Source: Beggiatoa alba B18LD (lineage in GTDB: Bacteria; Pseudomonadota; Gammaproteobacteria; Beggiatoales; Beggiatoaceae). From it: 64,000 bases of DNA. Each line of letters begins with the position of its first letter. Within the stretch, counting starts at the first letter, position 1. Shown here piece after piece: positions 45,775 through 55,800 of this stretch. Position numbers and translations under genes: made by a program. Under the pieces are notes generated by a model. The model worked only from the letters and a program-made list of their open reading frames with translations. It did no database searches and was not told the origin of the DNA. The DNA lies in NCBI RefSeq assembly GCF_000245015.1, contig NZ_JH600070.1, forward strand, positions 1,956,634 to 2,020,633. Reading direction: 5' to 3'.

Positions 45775-48081
45775 ATGTTCAATTCCACGCATTTTTTTAA
45801 TAAATACTTCACTGCGTCGAATGCGTCAGCGATTCATCTACGCTTACAACCGCTGCGTCTTTCGCCCATTAATTTTGCTCGCCTGCAAAAAGGTATAGAC
45901 AACGTTCACATTGATGTACAACTCAGCCCCCAGTTTATTCAACAATGTCAAAACGCCATTTATAGCTTACTACTTGAACGTACCAGCACAAAACGCCGCT
46001 TTACCGATAAACCCTCCGAAAATGTCCGCCGTCAATTATCACAGTTACACGATGCATATGCAGAAATCTTACAAATCACTATCCATCGTTGTAAACGGGA
46101 TAAACAGCTAGATTTATTACAACTATTTGAAGTTGCCACGATTAAATTTATTTTAAAAACAGTGGCTGATAAAGCCGAGCAAGTCATGCAGGAAATGAAA
46201 AATACCTTGCTCAGTACTAGTGGACAAGCCAACGCAACCGATACTTATGATAGAACGGTTTGGATGTCTAAAAATTATAATCGTTTATTACATAAAGTAA
46301 CTTCTGAAATTTTTGAACAAATTCAAAGAGCTGATACAGGTGTTGGTCAACAATTAAAAACATCTTTATTAGGCATTACATGGTCTATTTCGCCTGATGT
46401 ATTAACAAATCCTTTATTGCAAAGTCCTGACGTGCATGATTTAGAAATGCTGATGGATTACTATGTTTTACTCTCTCAGGACGGTGATAGCGTCTATGGT
46501 TTTAATCGCCTGAGTGAAATTTTAGACAATACAATTGATAGAATCGTTAAACTATTTCAATTAGATGATATTCCAGAACAAAATTTAACTGTTATACAAC
46601 AAATTCCAAATTATCAAGATAATGAGCTAAAACTCGATTTTTCATGGCGCGATGTGCCCGACAATATGCGCCTACTCTTTGATTGTGAGCATACACGCCA
46701 ACAATTAACCGATAGTCAATTAGAAACCAACGAAAAAAACTATTTAAAACATTGTTTACGGCTACAAGAAAAAGCGTTGCAATTACTCATAGATACACTA
46801 AATCAACAACATATTACCCAACATATTTTAGCCGCTTATGAAACCCCACGTTTATACGAACATTATGCCCACTTGATTAAACCTTATTTACTTTATCAAG
46901 CCATTTGTGGCGATGCCTTGGTAGATGAAATTTGGTACAAGCTCAAAGTGAACGAAAAAGTACGCCCACTGCGGCGAATGGGCGATAAACCTTTAACAAT
47001 TAATGCATTAGTTGACACCCAGAAAAATATTCGTAAACAGAGCAAAAGCCCACCCGTTGCAATCCTATATCGCTTTATCAATGATTTCTGCACATACAGA
47101 CGCGATTTAAAATACCGTTATTTACTCCATCAAGCGATGGAACAAATTAATTTATTAACGAATCCCAATGATTTACAGTTATCTAAAACCAATGGGATGC
47201 TGCATAACTTTTTTGAACCCTCAGAGCAGACCGAAGAAGATGACCGTATTAAAGGACATGTGATTTTAAAAGCCGATTTACGCGGTTCTACCACCATTAC
47301 CAGCGAATTGCGCAAACGTGGCTTAAACCCTGCGACACATTTTAGTCGAACTTTTTTCAATCCAATCCGTGAATTACTAGCAGAATATGGCGCGGAAAAA
47401 GTCTTTATTGAAGGGGATGCCGTCATTCTTAGCCTATTTGACTATCAAAACCGTCCTGATACATGGTTTTCTGTTGCCCGTGCTTGTGGATTAGCCCGTA
47501 GTATGCTCACCGTGGTTGAGGCACAAAACCAATTTTGCCGACAATACGACCTGCCCATTTTAGAATTAGGGATTGGGATTTGTTACACTGATGACGCGCC
47601 CGATTTTCTCTATGATGGCGAGCAACGCATTATGATTTCCCCCGCGATTGGCGATGCTGACCGCCTTTCCTCCTGCTCGTGGAAATTGCGCCAACGTTTT
47701 CGCGGACAGGATTTATTAAACCGCGTATTAGTGTTTAAGCAAGCAGAAACGGATAAATTCAAAGGTGAAAAAGGCATGACCACCTTTCGTTATAATTTGA
47801 ATGGGATAGAACTGGATAAGGGGGCATTTAGGAAGTTACAAAACGAAATTGCTTTACAACAGTTTAATATTCAATTACCAAACGATAACTATAAAACGGC
47901 TTTTTATGCAGGCTACTATAAAACGGCGAAGGGACAAGCCGCTGATTTAATTATTCGTCAGGGCTGGATACAACAATGGCAAGAAAATTCGCAACAATAT
48001 CCGTTAATTAAAGAAAATTATTACGAAGTTGTCACACATAAACGCATTTTACAATCTATTCAAAAAGTTTTAAAAAAATAG
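45775..48081 (+). CDS. Large protein with C-terminal nucleotide-cyclase-like domain
   Basis: 768 aa, cytosolic, no TM segment. Residues 1-480 are helical and unrecognised. Residues about 490-640 resemble class III adenylate/guanylate cyclases: the two metal-binding aspartates appear as D501 (KADLRGSTT) and D548 (IEGDAVILS), and LGIGICYT matches the strand after the dimer arm. In the transition-state motif (normally AVNxAAR) the sequence is AIGDADR, so Asn is replaced by Gly626 while Arg630 is kept. It may be an atypical or inactive cyclase. A further 130-residue C-terminal domain follows. Regulation and ligand are unknown. Confidence 0.65.
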   Translation: MFNSTHFFNKYFTASNASAIHLRLQPLRLSPINFARLQKGIDNVHIDVQLSPQFIQQCQNAIYSLLLERTSTKRRFTDKPSENVRRQLSQLHDAYAEILQITIHRCKRDKQLDLLQLFEVATIKFILKTVADKAEQVMQEMKNTLLSTSGQANATDTYDRTVWMSKNYNRLLHKVTSEIFEQIQRADTGVGQQLKTSLLGITWSISPDVLTNPLLQSPDVHDLEMLMDYYVLLSQDGDSVYGFNRLSEILDNTIDRIVKLFQLDDIPEQNLTVIQQIPNYQDNELKLDFSWRDVPDNMRLLFDCEHTRQQLTDSQLETNEKNYLKHCLRLQEKALQLLIDTLNQQHITQHILAAYETPRLYEHYAHLIKPYLLYQAICGDALVDEIWYKLKVNEKVRPLRRMGDKPLTINALVDTQKNIRKQSKSPPVAILYRFINDFCTYRRDLKYRYLLHQAMEQINLLTNPNDLQLSKTNGMLHNFFEPSEQTEEDDRIKGHVILKADLRGSTTITSELRKRGLNPATHFSRTFFNPIRELLAEYGAEKVFIEGDAVILSLFDYQNRPDTWFSVARACGLARSMLTVVEAQNQFCRQYDLPILELGIGICYTDDAPDFLYDGEQRIMISPAIGDADRLSSCSWKLRQRFRGQDLLNRVLVFKQAETDKFKGEKGMTTFRYNLNGIELDKGAFRKLQNEIALQQFNIQLPNDNYKTAFYAGYYKTAKGQAADLIIRQGWIQQWQENSQQYPLIKENYYEVVTHKRILQSIQKVLKK

Positions 48082-48114
48082 AAATGATGGAAAGCGTGCG
48101 TTAGTTATCTGATA

Positions 48115-48336
48115 ACCTGAGTTCGGCAAGTTTCTTTTAAAAAAAGACAACAGCTTGTCTGAATCAGAATTTTCAGAATTTAAAACCCTAAAACCAAAAA
48201 TTTAAGGTGAATAACGCTTTTTAATTCTGCTAATTCTGAAAATTCTGTGAATTCTGATTCAGACAAAAAAAGACCTGCTAGGCTTTTAAAACCTAGCAGG
48301 TCTCTATTTTGTTTTATAAAAATCGCCGAACTCAGG
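48115..48336. repeat. Dispersed palindromic element, copy E
   Basis: Short, well-preserved copy (222 bp). Left ACCTGAGTTCGGCAAGTTTC; right AAAATCGCCGAACTCAGG. The 10-mer TTATCTGATA is on both borders (48105-48114, 48337-48346), the clearest target-duplication signal. The stem AGACCTGCTAGGCTTT / AAAACCTAGCAGGTCT (about 48270-48303) has T-rich flanks on both strands. It sits between convergent genes. Confidence 0.85.
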
Positions 48337-48382
48337 TTATCTGATACTTCTGATACTAACGCACCCTAGAGTCAGCCGTAAT

Positions 48383-48916
48383 TCAGTGTGAAATGGGATG
48401 GTAAGGCATGGAAGAATGATGTAAATTTATAATTAAATTATCTTTTTCGTCACGCTTATACCCAAAAGTAAATTCGACCTTCGCTTCATTGCCCGTTTTA
48501 GCATCGGTAAAATAGTAATTTCCCATTGCTAATGCTGAATCTGAGTCAATCACAATATTTTTTGTATCGAAACGCACTTTTGTCCATGGTTGCAATGCAA
48601 AGCCATGGTCTTCTGCAATACTTCCCGTCACAAAATAAGATAACGCTTCTTCCTTGGTTAAACGAAATTGTTGATCAGCCGCTTTTGTTGGCTTAAAGAG
48701 AACATCACCTTGATCATAACCATATAAAGTATCTACGATGTTTTTAGCGACTGCTTTGTAATCCTCTTTTGCAACATAAGCTTTGCCAATTGTGACAATT
48801 GCCTCTGCCCACTGTGCTTGTGCAGCCAATACCTCTTCCTCCGTAATGGGTTTTGCCGCCATCACATTAGAAGAGAAAAGCAATACAACGGCACAACTGA
48901 TGAGATTAATTTTCAT
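48383..48916 (-). CDS. Secreted NTF2/SnoaL-like protein
   Basis: 177 aa with a signal peptide (cleavage after NVMAA, residue about 21). The mature part (TEEEVLAAQAQWAEAIV, then a mixed alpha/beta body ending NLHHSSMPYH) matches the NTF2-like/SnoaL-like fold of small periplasmic proteins, which are sometimes mis-annotated as phosphoribosyl-AMP cyclohydrolase. No catalytic function can be assigned. Confidence 0.65.
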   Translation of the reverse strand: MKINLISCAVVLLFSSNVMAAKPITEEEVLAAQAQWAEAIVTIGKAYVAKEDYKAVAKNIVDTLYGYDQGDVLFKPTKAADQQFRLTKEEALSYFVTGSIAEDHGFALQPWTKVRFDTKNIVIDSDSALAMGNYYFTDAKTGNEAKVEFTFGYKRDEKDNLIINLHHSSMPYHPISH

Positions 48917-49188
48917 AGGGACTCCTTCAGGGTTGAGTTAAAAAACTTTTTATTTCAATCTATTAATCATTAAGCCTTTTATGACTTCTACGCCGTCACG
49001 ATATAGACTGTCATTTTAATTATTCTTAAAAAGGCACAAAATCTGTCACGAAAAAATTGAGTAAGATGGCACAGACTTAATGAAGTTTTTTAGTTTGAAC
49101 ATGGTAGCTTAATTTTATTTCACGGACAATCCTACTCGCTAGCACATATGGTGCGTACATTTCCTTAATTTATTAGGATTTATTGTTT

Positions 49189-50634
49189 ATGCCTACTCAG
49201 AATAACGAGCTTCGCCATCAGCGCAACTTGCAAGAAACTTTGCAACATATCTACCATTTACTGGAAAAACAGAAGTTAGTCAATGAGTTAGTTCGTAAAC
49301 AAGACACGCCACGTCATGAATTAGTGCAATCTTTAGTTGCAAAACAACATCTTGTTGAGCTAAAGCATAAACTCGCTCAATTACACCCTGCTGACCTTGC
49401 TTTCATCTTAGAAAGTTTGCCCTTAGATGACCGTATAAAAGTCTGGGAATTAATTCCATTAGAAAAATATGGCGCGATTTTGTTAGAAGTTTCAGAAGTT
49501 GTGCGCGATAGTCTTATCGCTAGTATGGAACGTCACCAAATTATCCATGTCACTGAGCATTTAGATTCTGATGAAATCGCCGATTTAATGCCTGCATTGC
49601 CTAAAGATACCGTTTTTGAAATTCTCACACAATTAGACAGTCAAAACCGCGCCCAAGTGCAATCAGTAATGCAATTCCCCGAAGGGACTGCAGGGGCATT
49701 AATGGATTTTGACATGATTACCGTGCGGGAAGATGTCAGCCTTGATACAGTATTACGCTATTTACGACGCTTAGGCAAAATTCCACACCAGACAGATCAA
49801 CTCTTTGTCGTTGATAGAAATAGCACAATTAAAGGCGTATTACCGCTCACAGAATTGCTTATTCATCCACCTGAAGCATTAGTCAGTCATGTGATGCGCG
49901 AAAATTTTACAGCGTTCTACACCGATGATTCTGCGCATGAAATTGCACAAGCGTTTGAACGTTATGATTTAATCTCCGCACCTGTTATGAATTCACATCA
50001 TCAACTTGTTGGCTGTTTAGGCGTTGATGTTGTGGTTGATTTTATTGATGAAACATTACAACGAGAACGGCTAAATCAAGCAGGTTTAGAAGAAGAAGAA
50101 GACTTATTCGCGCCAATTTGGAAAAGTGGGCGCAACCGTTGGGCGTGGTTAGCCCTGAATTTAATGACCGCATTTATTGCTTCACGCATCATTGGCTTAT
50201 TTGAAGATACAATTCAACAATTAGTTGCATTAGCGACATTAATGCCCATTGTAGCGAGTATTGGCGGTAATACAGGTAATCAAACGGTTGCGTTGGTTAT
50301 CCGTGGGCTTGCGCTGAAAAAGGTTAATGCCAGTAATTTCCTACACCTGTTTTTCAAAGAAATTACTATCAGCTTAATGAATGGATTATTGTGGGGTAGT
50401 GTTGTCGGATTATTTGCCTTTTTACTCTATCAAGAGATAAAACTAGCAATGGTGATGATGGCGGCAATGGTATTAAATCTACTCATCGCGGCACTTGCAG
50501 GGGTTTTTATTCCCTTAGGTCTTAGCAAGTTAGGACGTGACCCCGTGATGGGCAGTAGTGTTATTCTTACTGCATTAACAGATAGTATGGGATTTTTTAT
50601 TTTTCTAGGGCTTGCCAGCCTGTTTTTGCTTTAA
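49189..50634 (+). CDS. mgtE: Magnesium transporter MgtE
   Basis: 481 aa. The order is the N-domain (about 45-150, HPADLAFILESLP), two CBS domains (about 150-280) and five C-terminal TM helices (about 310-480) with the conserved IGGNTGNQTVALVIRGLAL. It takes up Mg2+ at the inner membrane, gated by the cytosolic domains. The first start in frame is TTG 49183; ATG 49189 is preferred although AGGA spacing (10 bp) is slightly long. A small lipoprotein gene follows 65 bp downstream. Confidence 0.92.
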   Translation: MPTQNNELRHQRNLQETLQHIYHLLEKQKLVNELVRKQDTPRHELVQSLVAKQHLVELKHKLAQLHPADLAFILESLPLDDRIKVWELIPLEKYGAILLEVSEVVRDSLIASMERHQIIHVTEHLDSDEIADLMPALPKDTVFEILTQLDSQNRAQVQSVMQFPEGTAGALMDFDMITVREDVSLDTVLRYLRRLGKIPHQTDQLFVVDRNSTIKGVLPLTELLIHPPEALVSHVMRENFTAFYTDDSAHEIAQAFERYDLISAPVMNSHHQLVGCLGVDVVVDFIDETLQRERLNQAGLEEEEDLFAPIWKSGRNRWAWLALNLMTAFIASRIIGLFEDTIQQLVALATLMPIVASIGGNTGNQTVALVIRGLALKKVNASNFLHLFFKEITISLMNGLLWGSVVGLFAFLLYQEIKLAMVMMAAMVLNLLIAALAGVFIPLGLSKLGRDPVMGSSVILTALTDSMGFFIFLGLASLFLL

Positions 50635-50699
50635 ACCGCGCAAATCATCTACAATAATATCACTTTTTAACTAGATAACTGACTTTGAAGGATTTTAAC

Positions 50700-50981
50700 A
50701 TGATACGTCATTTCTTTCTTACACTGGTATTTATGTTCGGTTTAACCGCTTGTGGGGGGTCTCCGATTAACCAAGCTAACTATGACAAAATTGCTGATGA
50801 CATGCCCTATAGTGAAGTTGTTAAAATTTTAGGAGAACCAACCCGTAAAGATAGCAGTGGCATTAATGTTGGTGGTTTTGGTTTATCTGGAACAGAGGCT
50901 GAATGGGAAGTAGAAGGCATTAAAATTAATGTTGTTTTTGTCAACGACAAGGTAAAAATTAAGAACTTTAAAAAGCAATGA
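50700..50981 (+). CDS. Small OmlA/SmpA-like lipoprotein (DUF3862-like)
   Basis: 93 aa. The signal sequence ends in a lipobox (LTAC, C18). The mature domain MPYSEVVKILGEPTRKD...GGFGLSG...AEWEVEG has the BLIP/SmpA-type pattern seen in DUF3862 lipoproteins. The start is set by AAGGA at 50689; the frame opens upstream at TTG 50685. It is probably outer-membrane anchored; the role is unknown. A terminator follows. Confidence 0.75.
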   Translation: MIRHFFLTLVFMFGLTACGGSPINQANYDKIADDMPYSEVVKILGEPTRKDSSGINVGGFGLSGTEAEWEVEGIKINVVFVNDKVKIKNFKKQ

Positions 50982-51018
50982 AAACTTAATCAGTTGCTGA
51001 GTTAATAACTTGTATATT

Positions 51019-51070
51019 GGTCTGAATTCTATGAAAAATTATTTAAAGAGTTCAGACCTTTTATTTTTTG
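51019..51070 (+). terminator. Rho-independent terminator after the lipoprotein gene
   Basis: GGTCTGAA (51019-51026) / TTCAGACC (51051-51058), followed by TTTTATTTTTTG. Confidence 0.75.
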
Positions 51071-51138
51071 TTTTATTGCTGTCTCTCAATCGGTTGCTAC
51101 TTATTGATACCGCGATTGGATGATAAAAAGAAAAATTT

Positions 51139-52548
51139 ATGTCACTGCATACGTTCATTGTTAATACGTTACCGCCTGCCCCCAGCACTTTATTGATAAT
51201 TGGTTCTCTGGATGCAGACAGCCTTGCTAAACTGACTACCGACGGCTATTGCTGTTTACAACAACAAGATTTTAGTCCACTGACAGAACGTATTAGTCGA
51301 GTTTATTGTATAGACCTTGCCTTATTATCTGACCCTTTAAACACGTTTAATCAACTATATCCTGCCTTAACGGAACACGCCGATGTTTATCTCAAAGGCA
51401 TTGTTTGCACACAACGCCAAGCAACTGAACAACGCGAAAGCCTGCCCACCTTGCCCTATTTAATCGGACAAATTCAACGCTGTGGCTTTAAATTACAGGC
51501 ACAAGATGAGTCCTATGCAGATAAATTACCCAATATTTACAACCCCGCACACTACACCGTCATCACGCTACATTTTCAAAAAACGACACGCCCCCGTTGG
51601 CTAACACGCCTTGTGACTGCACAAGACCATAAAGATATTTGTCATTTATTTGCACAAGTGTTTAAACCCAAAGTGATGAGCGAAGCGTTATGGCAGTGGA
51701 AATATGGTGAGGGGCGCGGTATTGGAACAGGGGCATGGGCTGGGGATGAAATGGTGGCTCATTATGGCGGTATTTTGCGCCGTATTCTCTATTTCGGCAC
51801 GATAAAAACTGCGGTACAAATTTCTGATGTGATGGTGTTATCTACAGAACGCGGCGTATTGACGAAAAAAGGCGCGTTTTATCTAACTGCTGCCAGTTTT
51901 CCTGAATATTTTGTCGGGTATGGTGCGACCGCTTTATTAGGCTATGGTTTCCCCAGTGAACGACATCTACGGTTAGCACAACATTTAAATTTATATGCAG
52001 CCGTTGGGCGTATGGTGGAATTATCATGGCAAAGCCTGCAAACGCGCCCCCGTTTATTAAGCCGTGTTCAACATGTAAACCCAGAAACAGCAGAACCGAT
52101 TGTTAATCAATTGTGGCAAAACATGGCAAATAGTTTACAAACAGCTTTGTTAGGCGTGCGTGATTGGCAATATTTACACTACCGTTATTTGCAACATCCA
52201 CATAATACTTATGAATTATTGTTAGTCACACATCGGCTAACGGGCAAACCATTAGGATTAGCCGTGATTTTTATTGAAAACGGCATTTGTCGCTTGATGG
52301 ATTTTATCGGCTCACTGCAACAGTTACACGCAACCATCCTACAAGTGCGCCGTGTTGCAGGACGACGCGGATTAACGCAGGTCAATACGTGGATTACAGA
52401 AAATTTTGCCACAATGTTTCCGCTGATAGATGCACAACAAAAAGTCTTAGATATTCAAATCCCACATAGCACTTGGTGTCAGGGACTTGCACCAGAAACG
52501 ATTGAAAATCATTGGTGGTTAATGGCAGGAGATACAGATTTTTTATAA
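51139..52548 (+). CDS. GNAT-type acetyltransferase-like protein
   Basis: 469 aa, cytosolic. Residues 1-150 look like a degenerate nucleotide- or SAM-binding domain (LLIIGSLDADSL). Residues about 165-270 have the GNAT layout: EALWQWKYGEGRG, AWAGDEMVAHYGGILRRIL, QISDVMVLSTERG (start of the acetyl-CoA loop). The remaining 200 residues are a second GNAT-like half. It probably acylates a small molecule or protein; substrate unknown. No operon partners. Confidence 0.6.
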   Translation: MSLHTFIVNTLPPAPSTLLIIGSLDADSLAKLTTDGYCCLQQQDFSPLTERISRVYCIDLALLSDPLNTFNQLYPALTEHADVYLKGIVCTQRQATEQRESLPTLPYLIGQIQRCGFKLQAQDESYADKLPNIYNPAHYTVITLHFQKTTRPRWLTRLVTAQDHKDICHLFAQVFKPKVMSEALWQWKYGEGRGIGTGAWAGDEMVAHYGGILRRILYFGTIKTAVQISDVMVLSTERGVLTKKGAFYLTAASFPEYFVGYGATALLGYGFPSERHLRLAQHLNLYAAVGRMVELSWQSLQTRPRLLSRVQHVNPETAEPIVNQLWQNMANSLQTALLGVRDWQYLHYRYLQHPHNTYELLLVTHRLTGKPLGLAVIFIENGICRLMDFIGSLQQLHATILQVRRVAGRRGLTQVNTWITENFATMFPLIDAQQKVLDIQIPHSTWCQGLAPETIENHWWLMAGDTDFL

Positions 52549-52572
52549 AAATTTAGGCGTAGCTTATAAATA

Positions 52573-52875
52573 ACCTGAATTTGGCGAGATTCTTTTAAAA
52601 AGACAAGAGCTTGTCTGAATCAGAATTCACAGAATTTTCAGAATTATAGTAAACGCACTATAAAACGATGCGAAGGACTGGCAGTCCTAAATTTAAATCA
52701 CTTTATGATACGTTTACTATAAAAATCATGATTTACCTTAACTTTTTGGTTTAAGGGTTTTAAATTCTGTTAATTCTGAAAATTCTGTGAATTCTGATTC
52801 AGACAAAAAAAGACCTGCTAGGTTTTCAAAACCTAGCAGGTCTCTGTTTTATTTTATAAAACTCGCCGAGCTTGG
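52573..52875. repeat. Dispersed palindromic element, copy F, interrupted by a second element
   Basis: Short-type copy with ends ACCTGAATTTGGCGAGATTC and AAACTCGCCGAGCTTGG. Its left internal arm is split by a 73-bp insertion (52647-52719). The stem AGACCTGCTAGGTTTT / AAAACCTAGCAGGTCT (about 52811-52844) is perfect and has T-rich flanks. The right end stops 5 bp before the smc stop codon. It is between convergent genes. Confidence 0.85.
52647..52719. mobile_element. 73-bp MITE inserted into repeat copy F
   Basis: Terminal inverted repeats TAGTAAACG / CGTTTACTA, extending imperfectly to about 23 bp, with a palindromic core AGGACTGGCAGTCCT. It is flanked by TA on both sides (52645-52646, 52720-52721). 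Other copies of the host repeat read straight through this point, so the insertion is direct. A TA duplication is the habit of IS630/Tc1-mariner elements; the mobilising transposase is not in this window. Confidence 0.8.
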
Positions 52876-52880
52876 ATTTA

Positions 52881-55800
52881 TTACGCAACCATACCGACCG
52901 CCTCATTAATATCAACAGAGACCAAACGCGATACCCCTGCTTCTTGCATTGTCACTCCCATCAACTGATTCGCCACTTCCATTGCAATTTTATTGTGAGA
53001 AATAAAAATAATTTGGACACGTTCCGACATGGCTTTAATTAATTCGGAATAACGACCAACGTTTGTATCATCTAATGGCGCGTCGACTTCGTCTAACATG
53101 CAGAAAGGAGCAGGATTTAATTCAAAAATAGCAAATACCATTGAAAGTGCTGTCAGGGCTTTTTCACCACCTGAGAGTAAATGAATGGTGCTATTACGTT
53201 TACCTGGTGGACGTGCCATGATGGCAACGCCTGCTTTGAGTAAATCATCGCTCGTCAGTTCTAAGCGAGCCTCGCCACCGCCAAAGAGTTTAGGAAAGGT
53301 AACTTGTAAAGTCGCATTAACGCTGTCAACGGTTTGTTTAAACCGTGAACGGGTTTCGCGGTCTATGGTACGAATGGCATTTTCAAGTTGTTCTAACGCA
53401 TCAGTTAAGTCTGTCCATTGTTCATCCATATATTGCTTGCGTTGGGATTCTTGCTCATATTCTGCAAGAGCAGCCATATTCACCGCGCCAATCCGTTCTA
53501 GTTTGCGTTCTACTGCATCAATTTGTGCAACCCAACTGGCTTCATCAGCGTATTCAGGTAGTTCACCCACTAAGGCAATGGGACTAAATTCACTTTGTGC
53601 AAAGCGTTCATCTAAGGTTTGTTTACGGACAGCTTTCGCTTGGCTATCTATGCGTAGTTGTTCTAAGACCGCACGTAATTCACCGCTACGATTTTCTAAA
53701 ATACGCCGTTGCTCTTCATAGTGCGTCATCGCTTGTTCTAAATGTTCAACGGTTTGTTTAGCTTGGCGCAATGTTTCTTCTATTTCGCTACGTTTTTCTT
53801 GATAGACAGATAAGTCTTGATGCAAAGTTTCTGTTGGGTCGACTTGTTTTTCTAGGTTTTTTTGTAAATCGTTGCGTTGCTCGTGAAGCTGGCTTAAGCG
53901 GTCTTCTAAACGTTCAATGGCTTGTTGTAGCCGAGAAAAATTAGTGCGATGTGTGCCTAATGTCATTTCTACTTGATGACGTGCCTCGCGGGCTGTTTGC
54001 CATGCTTGACGAGATTGCAAGGTGATTTCCTGCGCCCGACTCTTTTTAGCGTTTAAATCCTCACGCTCATCGGCTAATTGCTCCATTTCTGCAAGGGCTG
54101 CATGTAAACTGGTGCGCGTTTCGACGATGTCGCTTTCATCTTGGTTAATTTGTTGGATAAGTTCAGCTTTTTCAGATTGAATGCGATTTAATTGTGCACG
54201 AACGGCTTCTACACGGGCTTGTTTACCCCCTTGTTGCGATTGTAACGCTGAGAAATGTTGGCGGACTTGATTTACACGCTGTTGCACTTGGTCGCGCTGT
54301 CCTTCTATTTCTCTTAACTGGATACGTTTTTGTTCAACGGTTTGGTTCAGGTGTAAAACGGCTTGGTCTAAAGTTTCTAACTGTTTGGCGATACGATTAA
54401 TTTCTTGTTCGCGCCCAATCATGCCCGTTTTTTCATCTTTACCTTGACGACAATGTAGCCAGTTCGCGCCCAGCCAAATACCTTGCGGGGTAATGATAGA
54501 TTCTGTGGCGGTGAGTTGGGTACGCATGGATAACGCCGTGTTTAAATCGTCAGCGACCCAAATTGAATGTAGAAAGCTCTCTATGGGTAAATCTGTGGTG
54601 ACTTTGTCACGTAAGCGAATCCATGTCGGGTGTATCGTGGTAGCGGATGCGGTTGATGCGTGGTTATTGGCACTCACTAGCATAAATTGCCCTTGTGGGG
54701 GCTTTTGTAAGGCGTTGGCATAATCGCTGAGTTCGTTTACACATAATGCATTGAGATAGTTATCTAAAACCATTTCGACGGCTTGTTCCCAACCTGTCGC
54801 AACAGTGAGTTTTTGCGCCAGATGTGTGGCGTTATCAAGTCCTTGCACGTGTAGCCATGCCTCTAAATCTGCATTATTTTTACCTAATGCCGCTTCTTGC
54901 AAGGCTTCTAAAGAGGCTAATCGTCCGCTGAGTTGGTGAACTTGTGCACTTTTTTCGTGTAATTCGGCAGACAATTGTTGGGTTTCATCGCGCAGTTGTA
55001 ACACGGTTTCTTGATGCGCAGATAGCAACGCCTCCGCTTCTTGCCAATCGGCTTGTACATCTGCCATTTCGCTTTCTAAGGCTTGTAAGGCGGTTTCTAA
55101 AGAATGGACATCGATATGCTGTTGTTCATTTTCAAAGCGTTGTAGGCGTTGGCGATTTTGTTCAACCCGTTGTTCTAGGCTATGTAAGCGCGTGCGTTCA
55201 ATTTGAGCGCGTTGCGTGGGTTCATTGGCGCGTTGGGTGAATTCTTCCCACGTCATTTGCCATGTATGCGCGTCGGCTTCTGCCTCTTGTAGGGTGATTT
55301 CTGCCTGTTGTTCAGCTTCTTGTAGTTCGGCTAAATAGTTTTCCGTTTCTGCAATATCAGCATTCAGGGTTTCAGCTTGTTCTTTATCAGTTTGCCATTG
55401 GCTTTGCGTTTCTTGGATAGAGTCTTCAAGTTGTTCTAAATCCCACTGTAGTTGCTCGAAGCGTTCTTTGCCGTGCTCAATGGTTTGTTCTAAGCGTTTA
55501 ATTTCGCTATCAACTGTATAAAACTGTGTTTGTACGGTTTCTAAATGAGTTTGTGCATCCGTGCGGGCGGCGCGTTGGCTTTGATGTGTTTCTTGCAAGG
55601 ATTGTAATGTGAGTAAGTCCTCTTGCAAAACAATGGCTTTTTCATCAATTTGCTGTTGCATGTCCTGCACGGCTAAATTGAGTTCGTGCCAGCGAATGGC
55701 ATCAAGTTGGGCTTTTAATAAGGTTTCTGAGTGTTTGAGTTCTTGAAAGCGTTCTGCTTCACGGGCTTGGCGTTTGAGTTTTTCTAATTGTTTGGATAAT

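Noticed and set aside
49050-49188. TGGCAC at 49069-49074 as a sigma-54 promoter for mgtE, or a magnesium riboswitch in the mgtE leader
   Set aside because: No TTGC follows at the required spacing, and I could not identify conserved riboswitch elements.
53185-53721. 178-codon open frame on the plus strand
   Set aside because: Antisense to smc, low complexity, no start signals; a shadow of a long conserved gene.
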